From: Bradysia coprophila
Lineage: Eukaryota > Arthropoda > Insecta > Diptera > Sciaridae
Direction of reading: 5' to 3'
DNA: 64,000 nucleotides
Assembly: GCF_014529535.1 (NCBI RefSeq)
Contig: NW_023503972.1
Location: forward strand, 6,324,001-6,388,000
Position numbers and translations under genes: made by a program. Below are positions 10,977 through 22,556 of this stretch, piece after piece (the stretch's first letter is position 1; each line of letters opens with the position of its first letter). The notes below the pieces were generated by a model. The model saw nothing but the letters and a program-made list of their open reading frames with translations, was not told the DNA's origin and ran no database searches.

Positions 10977-12892
10977 AAAAGAAGAAGAAGAGGACTTGTT
11001 TCATGAAATGTTGACAAAAAACGGAAAATGCAGTAATGTATGGAACGCTCAGCACGATAACCTGAGTAATTCTGTGGGGCTCAACTTTGCTTCGACATAG
11101 TCACAGAAGTTATGCCAACATGCGGCTCCTATCTATGATTGGCCATTCGTCATGCACAAACGTTTTGCGGTCCAAGTCTATCGCTACACAATCGGATTTC
11201 GGTTTTCGATTTTCGATTATTCGGTTACGGTTGGTACATAATGATAATAGTGACGCCCCAAGCGTGTTACACTGTGTCGAATATTTTAGTTGCTGGTCTT
11301 AAGTATCATGCAGTACTGCAGCTGTCCATTTCAAATGAACGAATACCAATCATGTAAACGCGAAAAAATAGTAATTTTTCGTACCGAGACAAGAAATGAC
11401 GATTTTTTCAGCACCAGTTTCTTCCCTCGTTGAACAATATATATTATGCACCTGTTGCCAAAATTGGTATTTTGACGTGTAGGACATTATTGCACTAGCC
11501 GAAGGCGTGGGCCATAATGCCTACACGTCAGAATAACAGTTTGGCAATAGGTGCATATCATATTTTATCTGTCGAGAACAGATATATCGAGATAAACAAA
11601 AACTCACTAGAGGTATAAGCTCGAGATTATCGTTCTAGACAGATAAATAACTATTTCATGACTTGGTCATAAATTTCAGAATTTTTCTCGTAATTTAGAC
11701 CCTTAGCATGGAAAGTCCTTACTAATAGACATTTTTATTGGATTTAAAAAATTCAGTCTTACAAGTCTGCGCATGGAAAGTTGTACGCGCATCTGTGGAG
11801 AAATCATACCTTCCTCTCTAGGTGTAATTACTCTAAGGTGGACTAAGGTTGATTTTAGGAAATTTCGCAGATTGACTGCAGTAAACTCAACTCAATTTAA
11901 GTTTGCAATTGGTTAGCATTCTACAGTTTTAATTGTTCCACATCGTTCCACATGTTTTCAACAAAAGAAGCGTAAAGAGAGTCGTTTCACTCACACGTAT
12001 ACGTGTGAAATTGAAAAAACGTAAAGACAAACGCTACTTCTATATGTGGTGGAATACGTGTGGAACAAATAAAACGAAAGAAACAAACGAAACCCACCAA
12101 AATTTTATTTTTTGATTAGAGCAGTTTAATAGTATTTTACGTGTTACGGCATGTTTGATTTTCATTTACATTGCCTAATCACGTAATAGTATGTTACATA
12201 CCAAGGATCAAAACGGTGTATAAATGCCGAAAGACATCCGTATGAATGTCGAAAGCAGTCCGTATGAATGCATTGTCACAAAACACTAAAAACTTATATT
12301 CGCGTGCATACAACGACTTGACACATCTGGGAAATAATAAACAAAGGATCGAAAATGACATAAGCGGGAATGAAAATTGAAAGAGTAGGGGAGAATGTTG
12401 CTCTTTTGGTACCTTTGGTACTAAATTTGGTGAGTGAATGTGACGTTTTTGGTACTCCAGGATGAAAAATACTGTTAAGCGCCTATGATAGGTATGTAAT
12501 AAGGTATGTAATAAGCCAATTTCGACCCTAGGGTCATAACAAAAGCATGTTATGCTACAAGCACTGACTTACGCCTTGTTGTAATTTTTTCATCGAATTA
12601 TTGCTTACGCTTTGAGTCCTCTGATAATTTATTTTTTTCAATAAAATTCACAAGTAATCTGATTCACCCAAAATTCAAATTTTCAAGGGTACTTACCGCG
12701 TGAATTTATTTCCGTGCTAGACGATATCAACAGGTTTTTTTTGTGCTACATATCAACCAATTTCGATCTATTTGAGTCGATTTTTGCGCCATCTAGATAA
12801 CAACTTGTTGCTCAACTTCTTGACGTATTATTTGGCTTTTTATTTGAGGCTTTTGAGTGTGATCGTCGTGACCGTGTTTTAATTAATCAATC
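10977..12892. other. Intergenic region upstream of the SMYD gene
   Basis: No gene is supported here. It contains one MITE (11436-11650, listed separately) and weak tandem-like words around 12215-12270 (ccgaaagacatccgtatgaa and a variant). The rest is AT-rich. Confidence 0.5.
11436..11650. mobile_element. Double-foldback MITE, copy 1
   Basis: The sequence contains two hairpins in series. In the first, GCACCTGTTGCCAAAATTGG at the left pairs with the reverse complement ending near GGCAATAGGTGC. In the second, TTATCTGTCGAGAACAGATA pairs with the end ...CGTTCTAGACAGATAA. A shorter copy at 28366-28558 lacks the centre of the first hairpin. No ORF. Confidence 0.75.
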
Positions 12893-14464
12893 ATGTTGTG
12901 GCGGAAAGAATCAACGGCAACCGATGCCTTGTACATCGACATTATCCATAGGCTGAGAATTAATCCGGAGTCCGCAAGCGATCGATTTCCAACAAACGGG
13001 GATGATGGCAAGGATGATCAGAAATCAATCGAATATCGTGAGCAAGCCGACGCCGAATTCGAAGAGAATAATTTTGATGCAGCAATCGAATTGTACAATA
13101 AAAGTTTATGCTACGCAGAAAGTAAGTCTGAGCACCTTGGATTGGCTTATGCGCAACGAGCTCAGTGTTTTTCCGCCCTGAAAATGTTCGACAGATGTCT
13201 GATTGACATTGAACTTGCTAAGAAATCAAACTATCCAAGGTCTCAACTGGACCAACTGGAAAAGCGCAAAAATATTTGTTTGAATTTAATCGAAAGCGGT
13301 GCCCAAGTGCAATTGTTCCAACCGAAACTAGATTTTCCGTCGCATGAAAAGTACCCTGGAATGGCAAACGTTCTGGAATTTGATCGAAATGATAAGTATG
13401 GCAGACATTTGGTTGCAACAGCTGATATCGATGTTGGTCAATTGATTCTGCTTGAGAAGTGTTTTGCAACAAGAACAGACGAATGTTATCGAGATTGCAA
13501 CATCTGTATGAACGTTCAACAGAATCTGGTTCCGTGTCCCAAATGTACAAAAGCTCTCTTTTGCCATGACTCATGCGTGAACAACCGGATTCACCCTTTC
13601 GAATGTGACATTTACCCGATACTCGAAAGTCATTGGGAGGTCCTTTCGATGGGACTTCGAGTGTTTCTGGTTGGACTGAGTCTATTTTCAAACGCCGATG
13701 AATTAATTAACTTCGTGGAAGAAACGTTTACGAAAGAAGATTCATTTCAATTGTCAACAAACGATGCTAAGTCACAGTACGCTTTCTGTCTGCAGAATCT
13801 AAAGGAAAAGTTCGAGCTCAGCGAAATTGCACAACGTTTAGAAAACGCGTTAGGCGACATTGGTCCGTTGATGTACGGGGCGTGCATTGCACACAACCAT
13901 TTTAACACATTTTTTACGACCGAAAAGCATCGTCGATTTCTCATGCACCTGCTCTGCCATCACATTATTCTTGGTCAACTGTCTCGCATACGAGTAGATT
14001 TTCCAGTCATCGTACAATACTTCAATCACTCCTGTGTTCCGAACATGAATACGTTTCTTGTTGACGGTTATGTCATTGGTGTGACATTCCGACCAATTCG
14101 CAAGGGTCAACAAGTGTTCAAATGCTATCTCGATCCGAGCCAACCTCAGATGTCCTATGATCAACGCCAACAGTATCTGCTCGAAAGGTATGCATTTCAA
14201 TGCGAGTGCGAACGGTGCATGGTAAAAGACATACCGCCACCGGAATGTCTTGAAGCGTTGCGTGCAGATTCGGACTTTATGCTGTTGATGTGCTTTAACG
14301 AAAATCCCGACGATAGCGATCAAAATCAGCGAAAATACCTGACGGAAACGGCAAAAGCCGTGTTGAGAAGACACGACGTGGTTTGGGCTGATGGATGTGA
14401 ACGTCCCTCGACTTTGTATCGTAATTTATTGATTTATAAGTTTAACTATTTGAATGAGTATTGA
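12893..14464 (+). CDS. SMYD4-like SET and MYND domain protein lysine methyltransferase
   Basis: An intronless 523-codon ORF. Residues 45-135 look like tetratricopeptide helices. The split SET domain begins near YGRHLVATADIDVG. A MYND zinc finger follows at about 202-238 with the expected pattern (CNIC, CPKC, CHDSC, HPFEC). The SET core has NHSCVPN at 378-384, the cofactor-binding motif of SMYD proteins. A post-SET zinc cluster CECERC lies at about 437-442. The TPR-SET-MYND order resembles the insect SMYD4 group. The expected role is S-adenosylmethionine-dependent protein lysine methylation in nucleus or cytoplasm; substrate unknown. No domain is broken. The lack of introns may reflect intron loss or retroposition; no poly(A) trace or target duplication is obvious. 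Confidence 0.9.
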   Translation: MLWRKESTATDALYIDIIHRLRINPESASDRFPTNGDDGKDDQKSIEYREQADAEFEENNFDAAIELYNKSLCYAESKSEHLGLAYAQRAQCFSALKMFDRCLIDIELAKKSNYPRSQLDQLEKRKNICLNLIESGAQVQLFQPKLDFPSHEKYPGMANVLEFDRNDKYGRHLVATADIDVGQLILLEKCFATRTDECYRDCNICMNVQQNLVPCPKCTKALFCHDSCVNNRIHPFECDIYPILESHWEVLSMGLRVFLVGLSLFSNADELINFVEETFTKEDSFQLSTNDAKSQYAFCLQNLKEKFELSEIAQRLENALGDIGPLMYGACIAHNHFNTFFTTEKHRRFLMHLLCHHIILGQLSRIRVDFPVIVQYFNHSCVPNMNTFLVDGYVIGVTFRPIRKGQQVFKCYLDPSQPQMSYDQRQQYLLERYAFQCECERCMVKDIPPPECLEALRADSDFMLLMCFNENPDDSDQNQRKYLTETAKAVLRRHDVVWADGCERPSTLYRNLLIYKFNYLNEY

Positions 14465-14989
14465 ATCCTTTGGAACTTATGGTGTGTGTAGTTAGTCGAA
14501 ATTGTTAGATTAGATTTAGTAGAGTCCAGTATAAGTCAGTTCGAATCATAAGTTAATTGCATATTTCAAGACGACACGAATTTAACGTATTAACCAGACA
14601 ATGTGTGAATTGAACCTGGGTTAAATAAATTAAAATTCTGATCGAATCAAAAACCATTTTTTCATCAGGTGAAAATACCGAACTGCTTCACAAAATGAAT
14701 CGACATTTAGTCTTATTGATATGGAATATCGAGTATCGAATACAATGGTAGGTAGGTGTAAGAATAAGAGACGAGCAAAGGCTGAGGAAAAACACAATGG
14801 GACCAACATAAACATAGGATAGCCTCTGTGTTCAGTTGCGATTAAATGAAGTACATTACAGTCGAACCAAGCCAAACGATGAGGCGACATAACTACACGG
14901 TCAATATCGTCAGGAAGCCTTAGTTCTTCTCTTGATTTTTTAAGCAAAAAATTAGTGTTTTTAAGCTTTGGGCCATCAATTATGGCTCT

Positions 14990-15310
14990 CCGGCTCTGCT
15001 ATGAATGCAGTTAGTAAGATTTTCCCATTGTTCTTTAATGATCGAACATAATCCTTTCCGGAATCGCTCATAAAGATAAAATGCTTATTGGACTATAATT
15101 TTCAATTTTGCGTCGGTTCCCAGACTTAAAGATCGGTAACTGATAACTGATTCTCCATAGATCGGGAAACTTACCACGCATTACCGATTTACTAAATAAT
15201 ATAGACAGAGGCAAGCTAATCGAATCAGACAACCTCTGATAGAAAACAGTGGGAATAGAGATTCTATAACATTTCCGAATTTTTGCGGCAAAAAGTAATG
15301 GTGTCATGGA
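14990..15310 (-). pseudogene. Jockey-like non-LTR reverse transcriptase fragment
   Basis: The minus strand encodes a piece of the N-terminal reverse transcriptase domain. FPDLWRISYQLPIFKSG followed by ENYSPISILSL corresponds to the FP..WK...I.PIFKSG....NYRPISILS block of Jockey-type elements. After an in-frame stop, AIPERIMFDH continues the same alignment, so this is a decayed fragment rather than a gene. No endonuclease or YADD region is present. Confidence 0.75.
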
Positions 15311-17620
15311 TAGTAGAGGTCACTTCATCCATAACTTCCAAGTTTTTTTAAGTTAAGGTTTAAGTTTTAGGACTCTCCTAAAGTTAGAATTTTGTTCTCC
15401 AAAAAGAGCTCATCCACTCCCTATACTACACATGTCAAAATTTTTAAAGGCCATCATATGCGTCCTAGAAGTCCTAATTCGAAAGCGTTGGATAATGCGT
15501 TACATATTATGGCCTTCCCAGTGCAGACCATTCTTTCGCGAATTCTGGCATGATCAGGGCGGCATGTGATTTTCCTTAAGAAAATAGTAAAAAAGTGATC
15601 AATTTTGCCAAATATAGTTGGTATTTTCACTATAAAAATTGATTTAGAAAAGTGACCGAATAGTGAAAAAAAAACAATTCTAAAACGTCAATTTGAAGCA
15701 CATACTTTCACTTTCTAGTAAGAAAAAGAAACGTAAACTTTAGCGCTTGTTGGAAACGTGAGGGAGGATTAAAAATCTTGAAAAAGGAACACGAAATTCG
15801 TGTATGATTTATTGATTATTACTAAGAGACAAAGCCATGACAAAGTGTTTTTACGTAACGTCGGTATTTTTACTCATGGAAACTGTCATTGGTGTAAAAC
15901 GAGTGTTTGGGGAGTGTAGCGAGTAAAGATTCTTTTTCCCTTTTTTTAAACCAAGATTCCTCGAACGATTTCTTTTTAAATTGTGAATCTTAGTAGGGAG
16001 ATTTTTGGTAGAATAAGCTCGCGATGGCAAATATTATGAAAATTTGCGAGTAACCGTAGGTGTAGCTGTATTCTAGGACCAGTAGAAAAAATCCTGCAGA
16101 TACTTCTGCAAAGGTTTTATTCTGCACGCACTCTAGAGGTCATTCAAACAATAAAAGAATTGAAAAAATCTTCTCTATGGGCCTTATCAGTTCCAAAAAT
16201 AAGGCGAAATTACGAGAATTATTGAATATAGAACTCTGTCCAAAAAGCTCATTTTTACTGTGTTTTTAATGTGTTTTTCGTTACTAGCAATTGAATTTTG
16301 AATTTATGTCGAAAAATCGCATCAGCTTGTGGTTTCCAGCAGACGATTTTCTCCATTCCTGCAAATGGACCATATTTTTGGACGTTGCAAATACAAAAAC
16401 TTATAATAATTTGAATTTCTGCTTCCAATGCTTTCTATTACTGCACAGGGATTTCACTACCTTTCAAAAAATCTCGAAAATCGGACATCGGCGAAACTTG
16501 ACGTTATACCTTAACATTCATAAAATATCAAACACGACATCTTTGCAAATTATTTTACGTCTTTTTTTTAAAATAAATATTAACTTGGAATAAGAAATTG
16601 TTCCGATTATCTATAGTTTTGTCCAAAATAGTGTACAAATAGTGAGAAAAGTAAAAAAATCAAGAAAAAGTAAGTCACTTTCGCTTCTTTCAAAAACAGT
16701 CAGAATTAGTGAGAAAAGTAAGTCACACGCCGCCCTGAGCATGAAAAGAAGAAAAGAAGAAATTGCTGCATGCCTTCCAAAAAATGAAGATGACTTGCTT
16801 TCATGCTTCATCCAGTTTAAATTTTTGGCAAATTGACTCTTAAGGCCAGGTCGGGCATCGGGGAATGTGGGACACGCGATCATAGTATGCGTCCTTTTAC
16901 TACGTGTAACGAAAAGTCATGACTGTGCCAGATTCGCTCCTTAGAAATGAATCTGGCACCCCACGCCACATCTGGTCCTTTCGCATAATTCAAATATTCG
17001 GATTTCATTTCGATGACTGCTCGGCTTGTAATGGTCAACTTTCGCATGGGGCAGGTAGTAAGTAAAACAGCTCAATGTATAAAACACTCACAACAAATTA
17101 GAATTTATTTTCAAATTCAGAAAACCTTAAAACAAGTACATTTTGTGTCTTAATATATTTAATTTAACCATTCATCGCAGTCTAAGCATCGTAGATTGTA
17201 CTAAAAAAAAGACACACGACATTCCTCTACAGCCGAAATAAAATCGGGCTTTCATGATGTTAGATATAAATAAGAAATGAAAATCAAAATGAAGAACTGT
17301 GCTAGTGCAAGGCTTGGACCAATATTGTTGGATCGTGACTAAAACAAAAAGGAAAGACAAAAAAAAAACATAAATCTGATCGGGAAGGAGTGCAGTGAAT
17401 GGGTTTTGATTTCTCTGTTTTTAATCTTTTCTTCGGTACGTTACGCTTAGACCATCACATAAATATACACTATGACTGACATATTCATTTTTTTGTTTGT
17501 TAATTTATATACAAAAGAAAGCCCCACCTGTCTCGGTACTCTGGTCATCAGGCGATTACAAAAATAACTTTTCTTTCTCATTATCTTAACACACTCCACT
17601 ATCGTGACTCGACTTCCATT
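15311..17620. other. Intergenic AT-rich DNA
   Basis: No gene or named repeat is supported. A short hairpin, CCAGATTCGCTCC...GAATCTGG near 16930-16958, recurs in variant form near 25441-25470. The open frames here are short and of low-complexity composition. Confidence 0.4.
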
Positions 17621-18517
17621 TCATTCAGCATTTTCATTGGAACCGCTACTCTTTGACCGGTTCTCCTCTAGTGCCTCCAATTCCAGCGTAATTTTACGCA
17701 TTTTCAAGTCCAACAGCGCAGATCTCTTCCTGAATAGTTCCCGTTCGAATTCCATTTTCTCCTCTTCGTTTTGTCGCTGCAATTCGCGCAATTTAAGTTC
17801 ATAGGACAGCAGCTCTTTCTGCACATCTTTTGGTCGACTAATTTTTATAGTTTCATCCAATCCCATGTACGATTCATCGACGACTTCGTCATCATCGTCG
17901 TCCAACGGATCTTGACTTCGGTTCGCGTGCTGTTGGTTGTGATGACCGTTAATCGCGTACGATTCAACATTCGATATTGTCGGCTGTTTATTTTCCAATT
18001 CTTCCAAAATGGTCATCGGTTCCATCGGATAGCCGTTGGTATCTTCGTAATCGTATTTCTCTTCATCGTCGTCGGCCTCCTCCTCATCCATTTCGTGTTT
18101 TACCATCGGTCGATTCGGGGTCAGTTTGTTTTTCATTTTTGAATTTTTCTTTGGCTTCAGTCTCGACTTCAACACATTTCGGAAAGCGATTAGGTCGGCC
18201 ACCTCTGTGTCTAAATCGGTCGGTTGTTTCGGACTTCGAACGCCGCGCTTCTTCTGATCATTGTATTTCATAATGTTCTGTCGCGCCGTATCCTTCATCC
18301 GTTTCCACAGCCTTTTCAATTTGGACAATTGACACTGCATACCGTCGTCGACGAAATTCCGTTCGATCATTTTCCATGCCATTTCCTTTTTGACCATCGT
18401 TTCGGCGGAAACGTCCGGATTCAGTATGATCATGTTCTCTTTGATGAGACGCAGCAGATAGTATTTACTCTCGGTGGACCAAAGGATTCTACCCGTGTCC
18501 TCGTTTACAGTTGTCAT
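17621..18517 (-). CDS. Myb/SANT-like DNA-binding protein (zeste-type domain)
   Basis: A 298-codon ORF from ATG (MTTVNEDTG) at 18517. The open frame reaches 18592, but a good 3' splice site (TTTCAG ending at 18541) lies 5' of the ATG, so the extra codons are intron and a 5' UTR exon starts at 18540. Residues 12-80 form a Myb/SANT-like trihelix domain (ILWSTESKYYLLRLIKEN ... LSKLKRLWKRMKD), as in zeste and related insect regulators. The middle is highly acidic (EEEADDDEEKYDYED). The C-terminus is a charged coiled coil (ELLSYELKLRELQRQNEEEK). The predicted role is a nuclear DNA-binding regulator; the target is unknown. It is divergent from the gene at 19146. Confidence 0.75.
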   Translation of the reverse strand: MTTVNEDTGRILWSTESKYYLLRLIKENMIILNPDVSAETMVKKEMAWKMIERNFVDDGMQCQLSKLKRLWKRMKDTARQNIMKYNDQKKRGVRSPKQPTDLDTEVADLIAFRNVLKSRLKPKKNSKMKNKLTPNRPMVKHEMDEEEADDDEEKYDYEDTNGYPMEPMTILEELENKQPTISNVESYAINGHHNQQHANRSQDPLDDDDDEVVDESYMGLDETIKISRPKDVQKELLSYELKLRELQRQNEEEKMEFERELFRKRSALLDLKMRKITLELEALEENRSKSSGSNENAE

Positions 18518-18540
18518 TGTGTCGAATTCGAAATTTTTTC

Positions 18541-19145
18541 CTGAAATGAAAATTGAAATTTTTTTAAAATTCGAAATCCAAATGTTTTGCAATCATTTGA
18601 TGAATCGAATACGACACGTACGTATTCTTGTGAACTGACATTGGCCTTATCGATTTTTTTTATACTGAAAAAGCGATTTAGTCGAAAGGCCATTTGACGG
18701 TATACTCAATCTGAAGCCTACAATCACATCTATGGGCAGTTAATTTCAGCGTTTCATCGAAATGAATGCGGTAATTGGTAAGAGACAGAAAGCAAAATAA
18801 AAAAAATCAAAACGAAAGGTGTATGCACCATACACATCGAGTCAATTCATCAAAAGTCCGACCGAACGAGGCCATTATTCATGTTGCAACACTGTCCCAA
18901 TGAAACCGAGTAACAAACAAATTATTCGAATATTTGCGATTGTTTTGCACATTTCCAAACATTATTGCGATTTCATTGCACTATTTACCTGATTGAATTT
19001 GTGATTTTTTGAAGTTATTTCGCGTTGTTTTGTTTACAAATAAATAAAATAATTTTTTTCTTTAGCCAGTGACATTAAAGTGCAATGCTGTCGATTCTAA
19101 TTTTGAGCGTCGATTTGATTATTTACATCGACACACTCGTTCAAA
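18541..19145. promoter_or_regulatory. Shared upstream region of two divergent genes
   Basis: About 600 bp separate the start codons of the SANT-like gene (-) and the small gene at 19146 (+). The region includes the 5' UTR intron of the former and presumably both promoters. I cannot place a TATA box or initiator with confidence. Confidence 0.4.
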
Positions 19146-19998
19146 ATGTCAATTCGGTACCAGAATGTACTAGACGCACACACGCTGTACGAAAGACACA
19201 GTGAAATTGTAATAAAGTCCAATTTGTTGGCGCAAAATCTAAATCTAAAACTGTATAACAGGGCATGTGACGCAGTAGTAGTTTTTGTCAAAATCGGTCA
19301 AAATGTAATAGAACGCGCCATACTTTCCAACGTTCCGTTCAGTATAAAAGCGAATTTTGTATGTAAAAAAATTATTTTTTGCTTATAAAAAATTTCAATT
19401 TACATACATATAACGCGAACCTTCTACTATTTATAATTAGAAAATTCAGTTTCATTTTCAAATAAATTACTTCATAATTATATCACATCCTGTGTAATGA
19501 GTCAACAAAAGTCAAACATTTTGTGAAATTAATCCATGCCCTACTGAATTATACAGGTCCTCCTCAGAGAGACAGGGCTTCCCTTTTACATTTCAGCATT
19601 AAGTGTCCATTTCACTCAACAAAAAGTACTCCGTGAGAGAGGAGGCTGTCAAATAAACAAAAGAAAAATTGAAAAAATTCAATTTTGTCTCTCACACGGA
19701 GTACTTTTTTGATAAGAGGAAACTAAGCATTAAAAAAATCAAATTTCTACGAAAACAAACTTTATCACGGGAATGACTTTTTTCACAAAATCTTGGAATA
19801 AATGGCTGAAAGTAGCACTCAATTATATTCGACCTCACCAAAGTATAGATCATTTTCATCACCGATGCTACGAATGAAAAACGTGCGACGTCCTATTTAA
19901 TTCAACGCATAAGCATCGCCATTCAAAAAGGAAACGTGGCATCAATTTTGGGCACAATTCCACCATCGAAAGATTTGAAGGAGGTGTTTTATCTTTAA
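19146..19998 (+). CDS. Small two-exon gene of unknown family, 120 residues
   Basis: Exon 1 is 19146-19358, from ATG (MSIRYQNVLDAHTLYERHS) to a donor GTATGT in phase 0. Exon 2 is 19849-19998: after the acceptor TATAG it reads IIFITDATNEKRATSYL and ends KEVFYL before TAA. The junction keeps the frame, and both parts have non-repetitive, amphipathic, protein-like composition (exon 1 alone could be chance, the in-phase second exon much less so). The joined product looks helical, with no signal peptide or membrane segment. I do not recognise the family. The intron contains an inverted repeat (AAAAAGTACTCCGTGAGAGA and its complement). Confidence 0.55.
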
Positions 19999-20625
19999 AC
20001 ATTGTAAAAATGAAATATTTTGTTTAACATTCGATTAAAATTTTTTTTCAAAACTTAGTTAATGGTAAATCAAAAATAACTGTGGGAGGTGACGCTAAAT
20101 AGAAAGTTGCATTTTCATTATGCGGTACTTGTCAACGTAACCCCACTTAATTTTTCGTCAAGTAGTCCTTAACCTCAATCAATTGACGTTAACTGCGTTC
20201 AATTTACTGATTTTTATATGAAAATCGTTCGTTCAATTCATTCGATATTTTTCGACATGTCTGACAGTTGGGATCGTGTCTGACGTTTACAAGGTCATGA
20301 AAATGATCTATAGATCAACTTCAAGGCCGTTTGAAATGACATCCACGTTAAAAATAATGTCATTTGAACGAAAGATTTGAACCGCCGCTTATTGCTCGTT
20401 CGAGTGATGTTACGTTAAATGCATTTGTTGAACTCGATAGATTTGGTGAAATATAAATGAAAAATAGGTCGTCTAAGGGTGAAATAAGCGAAATCGGTAT
20501 TTCCTCCGGCTTGTATGAAGAGACCATACCTCTTGGTTTATACGTTCATTGCAGGCTAGCACACCTACGAAGACGGGTAGCATCAAATTTGTTAAACACA
20601 CTCATCTCATATTGTGAGAAAATTC

Positions 20626-21238
20626 CAAGGTTCTGAAAGAACCAGGTTATGACAACTCTGAGTTGATCACGAAGGCGGTGACAAATTGTATTGTTTTGTT
20701 ACATGAAATGGAGAAACCTCGTTTTGCGTTCAGCAAATTGTATTGTTTTGTTACATGAAATGGAGAAACCTCGTTTTGCGTTCAGCAAATTGTATTGTTT
20801 TGTTACATGAAATGGAGAAACCTCGTGTTGCGTTCAGCAACTTCTTTAAATTTGTTACATGAAATAATCGGTTCAGTTCGAATCACTTTATTTATTTTGC
20901 ATTTTAATTTCGGCTAATTGTGTTCGTCGTAGAAATCTGTGTCAATACTGATTTTGCCTTGTCCTATGAACCTGTTAATACAGTATTTGAAGCACGTATT
21001 TTTGTAACAGCCGAAAATTTTACCACTGTGAACGGTGGAAACACAAAGCACCACAAATTGAGTTCAGCGGCTACGAAGTTGAATTGAAAAAGACAACGTA
21101 AGAAAAACAAAATTCCGAATTTTCCTAAAAAACATGTTCTTCAAGTTGGTTTCACACACAATCTGTACTGAGTGCGTTTATCGATTTCGGTGTCACCCGC
21201 CTTCGTGGGTGTCTTAACCTGGTTCTTGCAGAACCTTG
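20626..21238. mobile_element. hAT-like MITE (CAAGG family) with internal triplication
   Basis: The ends CAAGGTTCTGAAAGAACCAG and ...GGTTCTTGCAGAACCTTG are inverted repeats of about 45-55 bp. They are flanked by the perfect 8-bp duplication GAAAATTC (20618-20625 and 21239-21246). A related copy at 29288-29527 is only 240 bp. This copy is longer because of three 52-bp tandem repeats and extra internal DNA. No ORF. Confidence 0.9.
20682..20837. repeat. Three 52-bp tandem repeats inside a MITE
   Basis: The unit starts caaattgtattgttttgtta and ends tgcgttcag. Units begin at 20682, 20734 and 20786, with one visible change (gtgttg for gttttg) in the third. A fourth degenerate partial unit continues to about 20865. 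The near-identity implies recent expansion. Confidence 0.95.
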
Positions 21239-21242
21239 GAAA

Positions 21243-21640
21243 ATTCAAGGTTAAGGTTCAAGGTTCGAGTTAATGACGAAGGCAGTGGAATCAAAAGGTT
21301 TGAACAACTTTATATGCTGATTTCAAGTAAACAAAAAAAATGTTTTCAAGTTTTCTTTTCATTTGGAGAGATCACGCAGATCGCCTTTTGATTAGATACG
21401 CGGGACGGGAACATATAAAAAAGAATTCATCTACTAAGAAGTTGTCAAATTTAAGAATCCGCCTACAACGAAAATGTGTGAAACTGTCAAATTTTGTGTG
21501 TGTTACTCGCGTATCTGCATCTGCGTGACCTCCGCAAGTTTACAGCCTTGACTTTTCACACAATATGTAATGAGTGCGTTTACAAATTTCATTTCACCCG
21601 CCTTCATGAGTGTCTTGACCTGTTCTTTCAGAACCTTGAG
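21243..21640. mobile_element. Further CAAGG-family MITE copy, interrupted by another MITE
   Basis: Starting at TTCAAGGTTAAGG near 21243, the sequence has the left end of the CAAGG family (AATGACGAAGGCAGTGG). It resumes its right end at about 21560-21636 (CACCCGCCTTCATGAGTGTC ... AGAACCTTG). Between them, about 21365-21550, is a second foldback. Its inner sequences TTAGATACGCGGGACGGGAA and CGCGTATCTGCATCTGCGTG, and its right end near GTTTACAGCCTTGAC, also occur at 33586-33820. Confidence 0.6.
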
Positions 21641-22109
21641 AAAATTCAACTTGAAAAAACGTTTTTTTTGTTAAGTTGAACCCGTCATACAGAATTTATC
21701 AAACCCATCAAACCTAGTTGGCGCCACAGAGAAATTTAGATTCCACCGCCTTCGTGATCATGCTTCTATGTGAGTTGATCACAGGAACCAACTGGGTAAG
21801 TAACACATTTTTGCATGCTTTAATGGTTTTCTTTTTCAAAAAAAGATTTTTTTTTAGAGAAATCATCAAAAAACGAATATTTTTGCGCACAAATGTAGGC
21901 TAGAAAATTGCCAAGGGGTGAGCGCTCTTAAAGCATTTAAAGTAAAGTCAAGCCAACGATGTGGAACAAATAAAACTCCAGGACGTCAAGCACATAAAAA
22001 GTTTTATTGCGAAGATTGTGTGAAGGACAAATTAATTTCTCTGCCCGATAGATCAAACAACACTAATTTCCAAGATAAAAGTTTTGTGTTTAAAGAAGAT
22101 AGAGCCAGC

Positions 22110-22323
22110 CACGACAGAGTAAAGTTAATCAGCAGGAGCGCGGAGCGCTGATTTGACTAGGGACCTGAATAATCTAGTAGCCCTATATTTTTTACGAATA
22201 AATTTGCAATTTATGTCAGTGTTCATTTGAGTTCATTTCGATACAGTCTATTAGGTCCATTAGGTCCCTTATTTGACGTTTCGAAAATGAACCGATACTA
22301 CCTGGTTTATTTTACTCTGCCGT
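22110..22323. mobile_element. MITE with CACGGCAGAGTAAA termini, copy A
   Basis: The left end CACGACAGAGTAAAGTTAAT and right end ...TTATTTTACTCTGCCGT are inverted repeats of about 25 bp. The internal part contains the words TAGCCCTATATTTTTT and GTTCATTTGAGTTCATT, shared with copies at 27540-27649, 36266-36781 and 60599-60800. No ORF. Confidence 0.85.
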
Positions 22324-22378
22324 CAGCCAGATTACAAAAATTTTTAATTCGTTTAACGAGGACAACCCGTAGTTTCAG

Positions 22379-22510
22379 TTAGACACGGATCCAGATTTCA
22401 GGTGAATTTAGCTCATTCAACTTCGTCATGTTGCACACACATATTTAATTCATTTACGTCAGGTTACTTTTAGCGGTGAGTTTAGAACGATTGCATACAA
22501 ATTAACTAGG
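22379..22510. repeat. Partial copy of the 26892-27223 MITE family
   Basis: The words GACACGGATCCAGATTTCAG, TTCGTCATGTTGCACACACA and TTTACGTCAGGTTACTTTTA correspond in order to the left half of the element at 26892-27223. The right half is missing. Confidence 0.6.
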
Positions 22511-22556
22511 TGAACCGCTGATGGGTGTGTTCGCAAGTATCTAATAAAATCCAAGA

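Noticed and set aside
13218-14374. Minus-strand ORFs of 157 and 174 codons
   Set aside because: They lie wholly opposite the SMYD-like gene, which has complete domain evidence.
14630-14947. Minus-strand ORF of 105 codons
   Set aside because: No recognisable motif, no splice context and no clear link to the nearby RT fragment.
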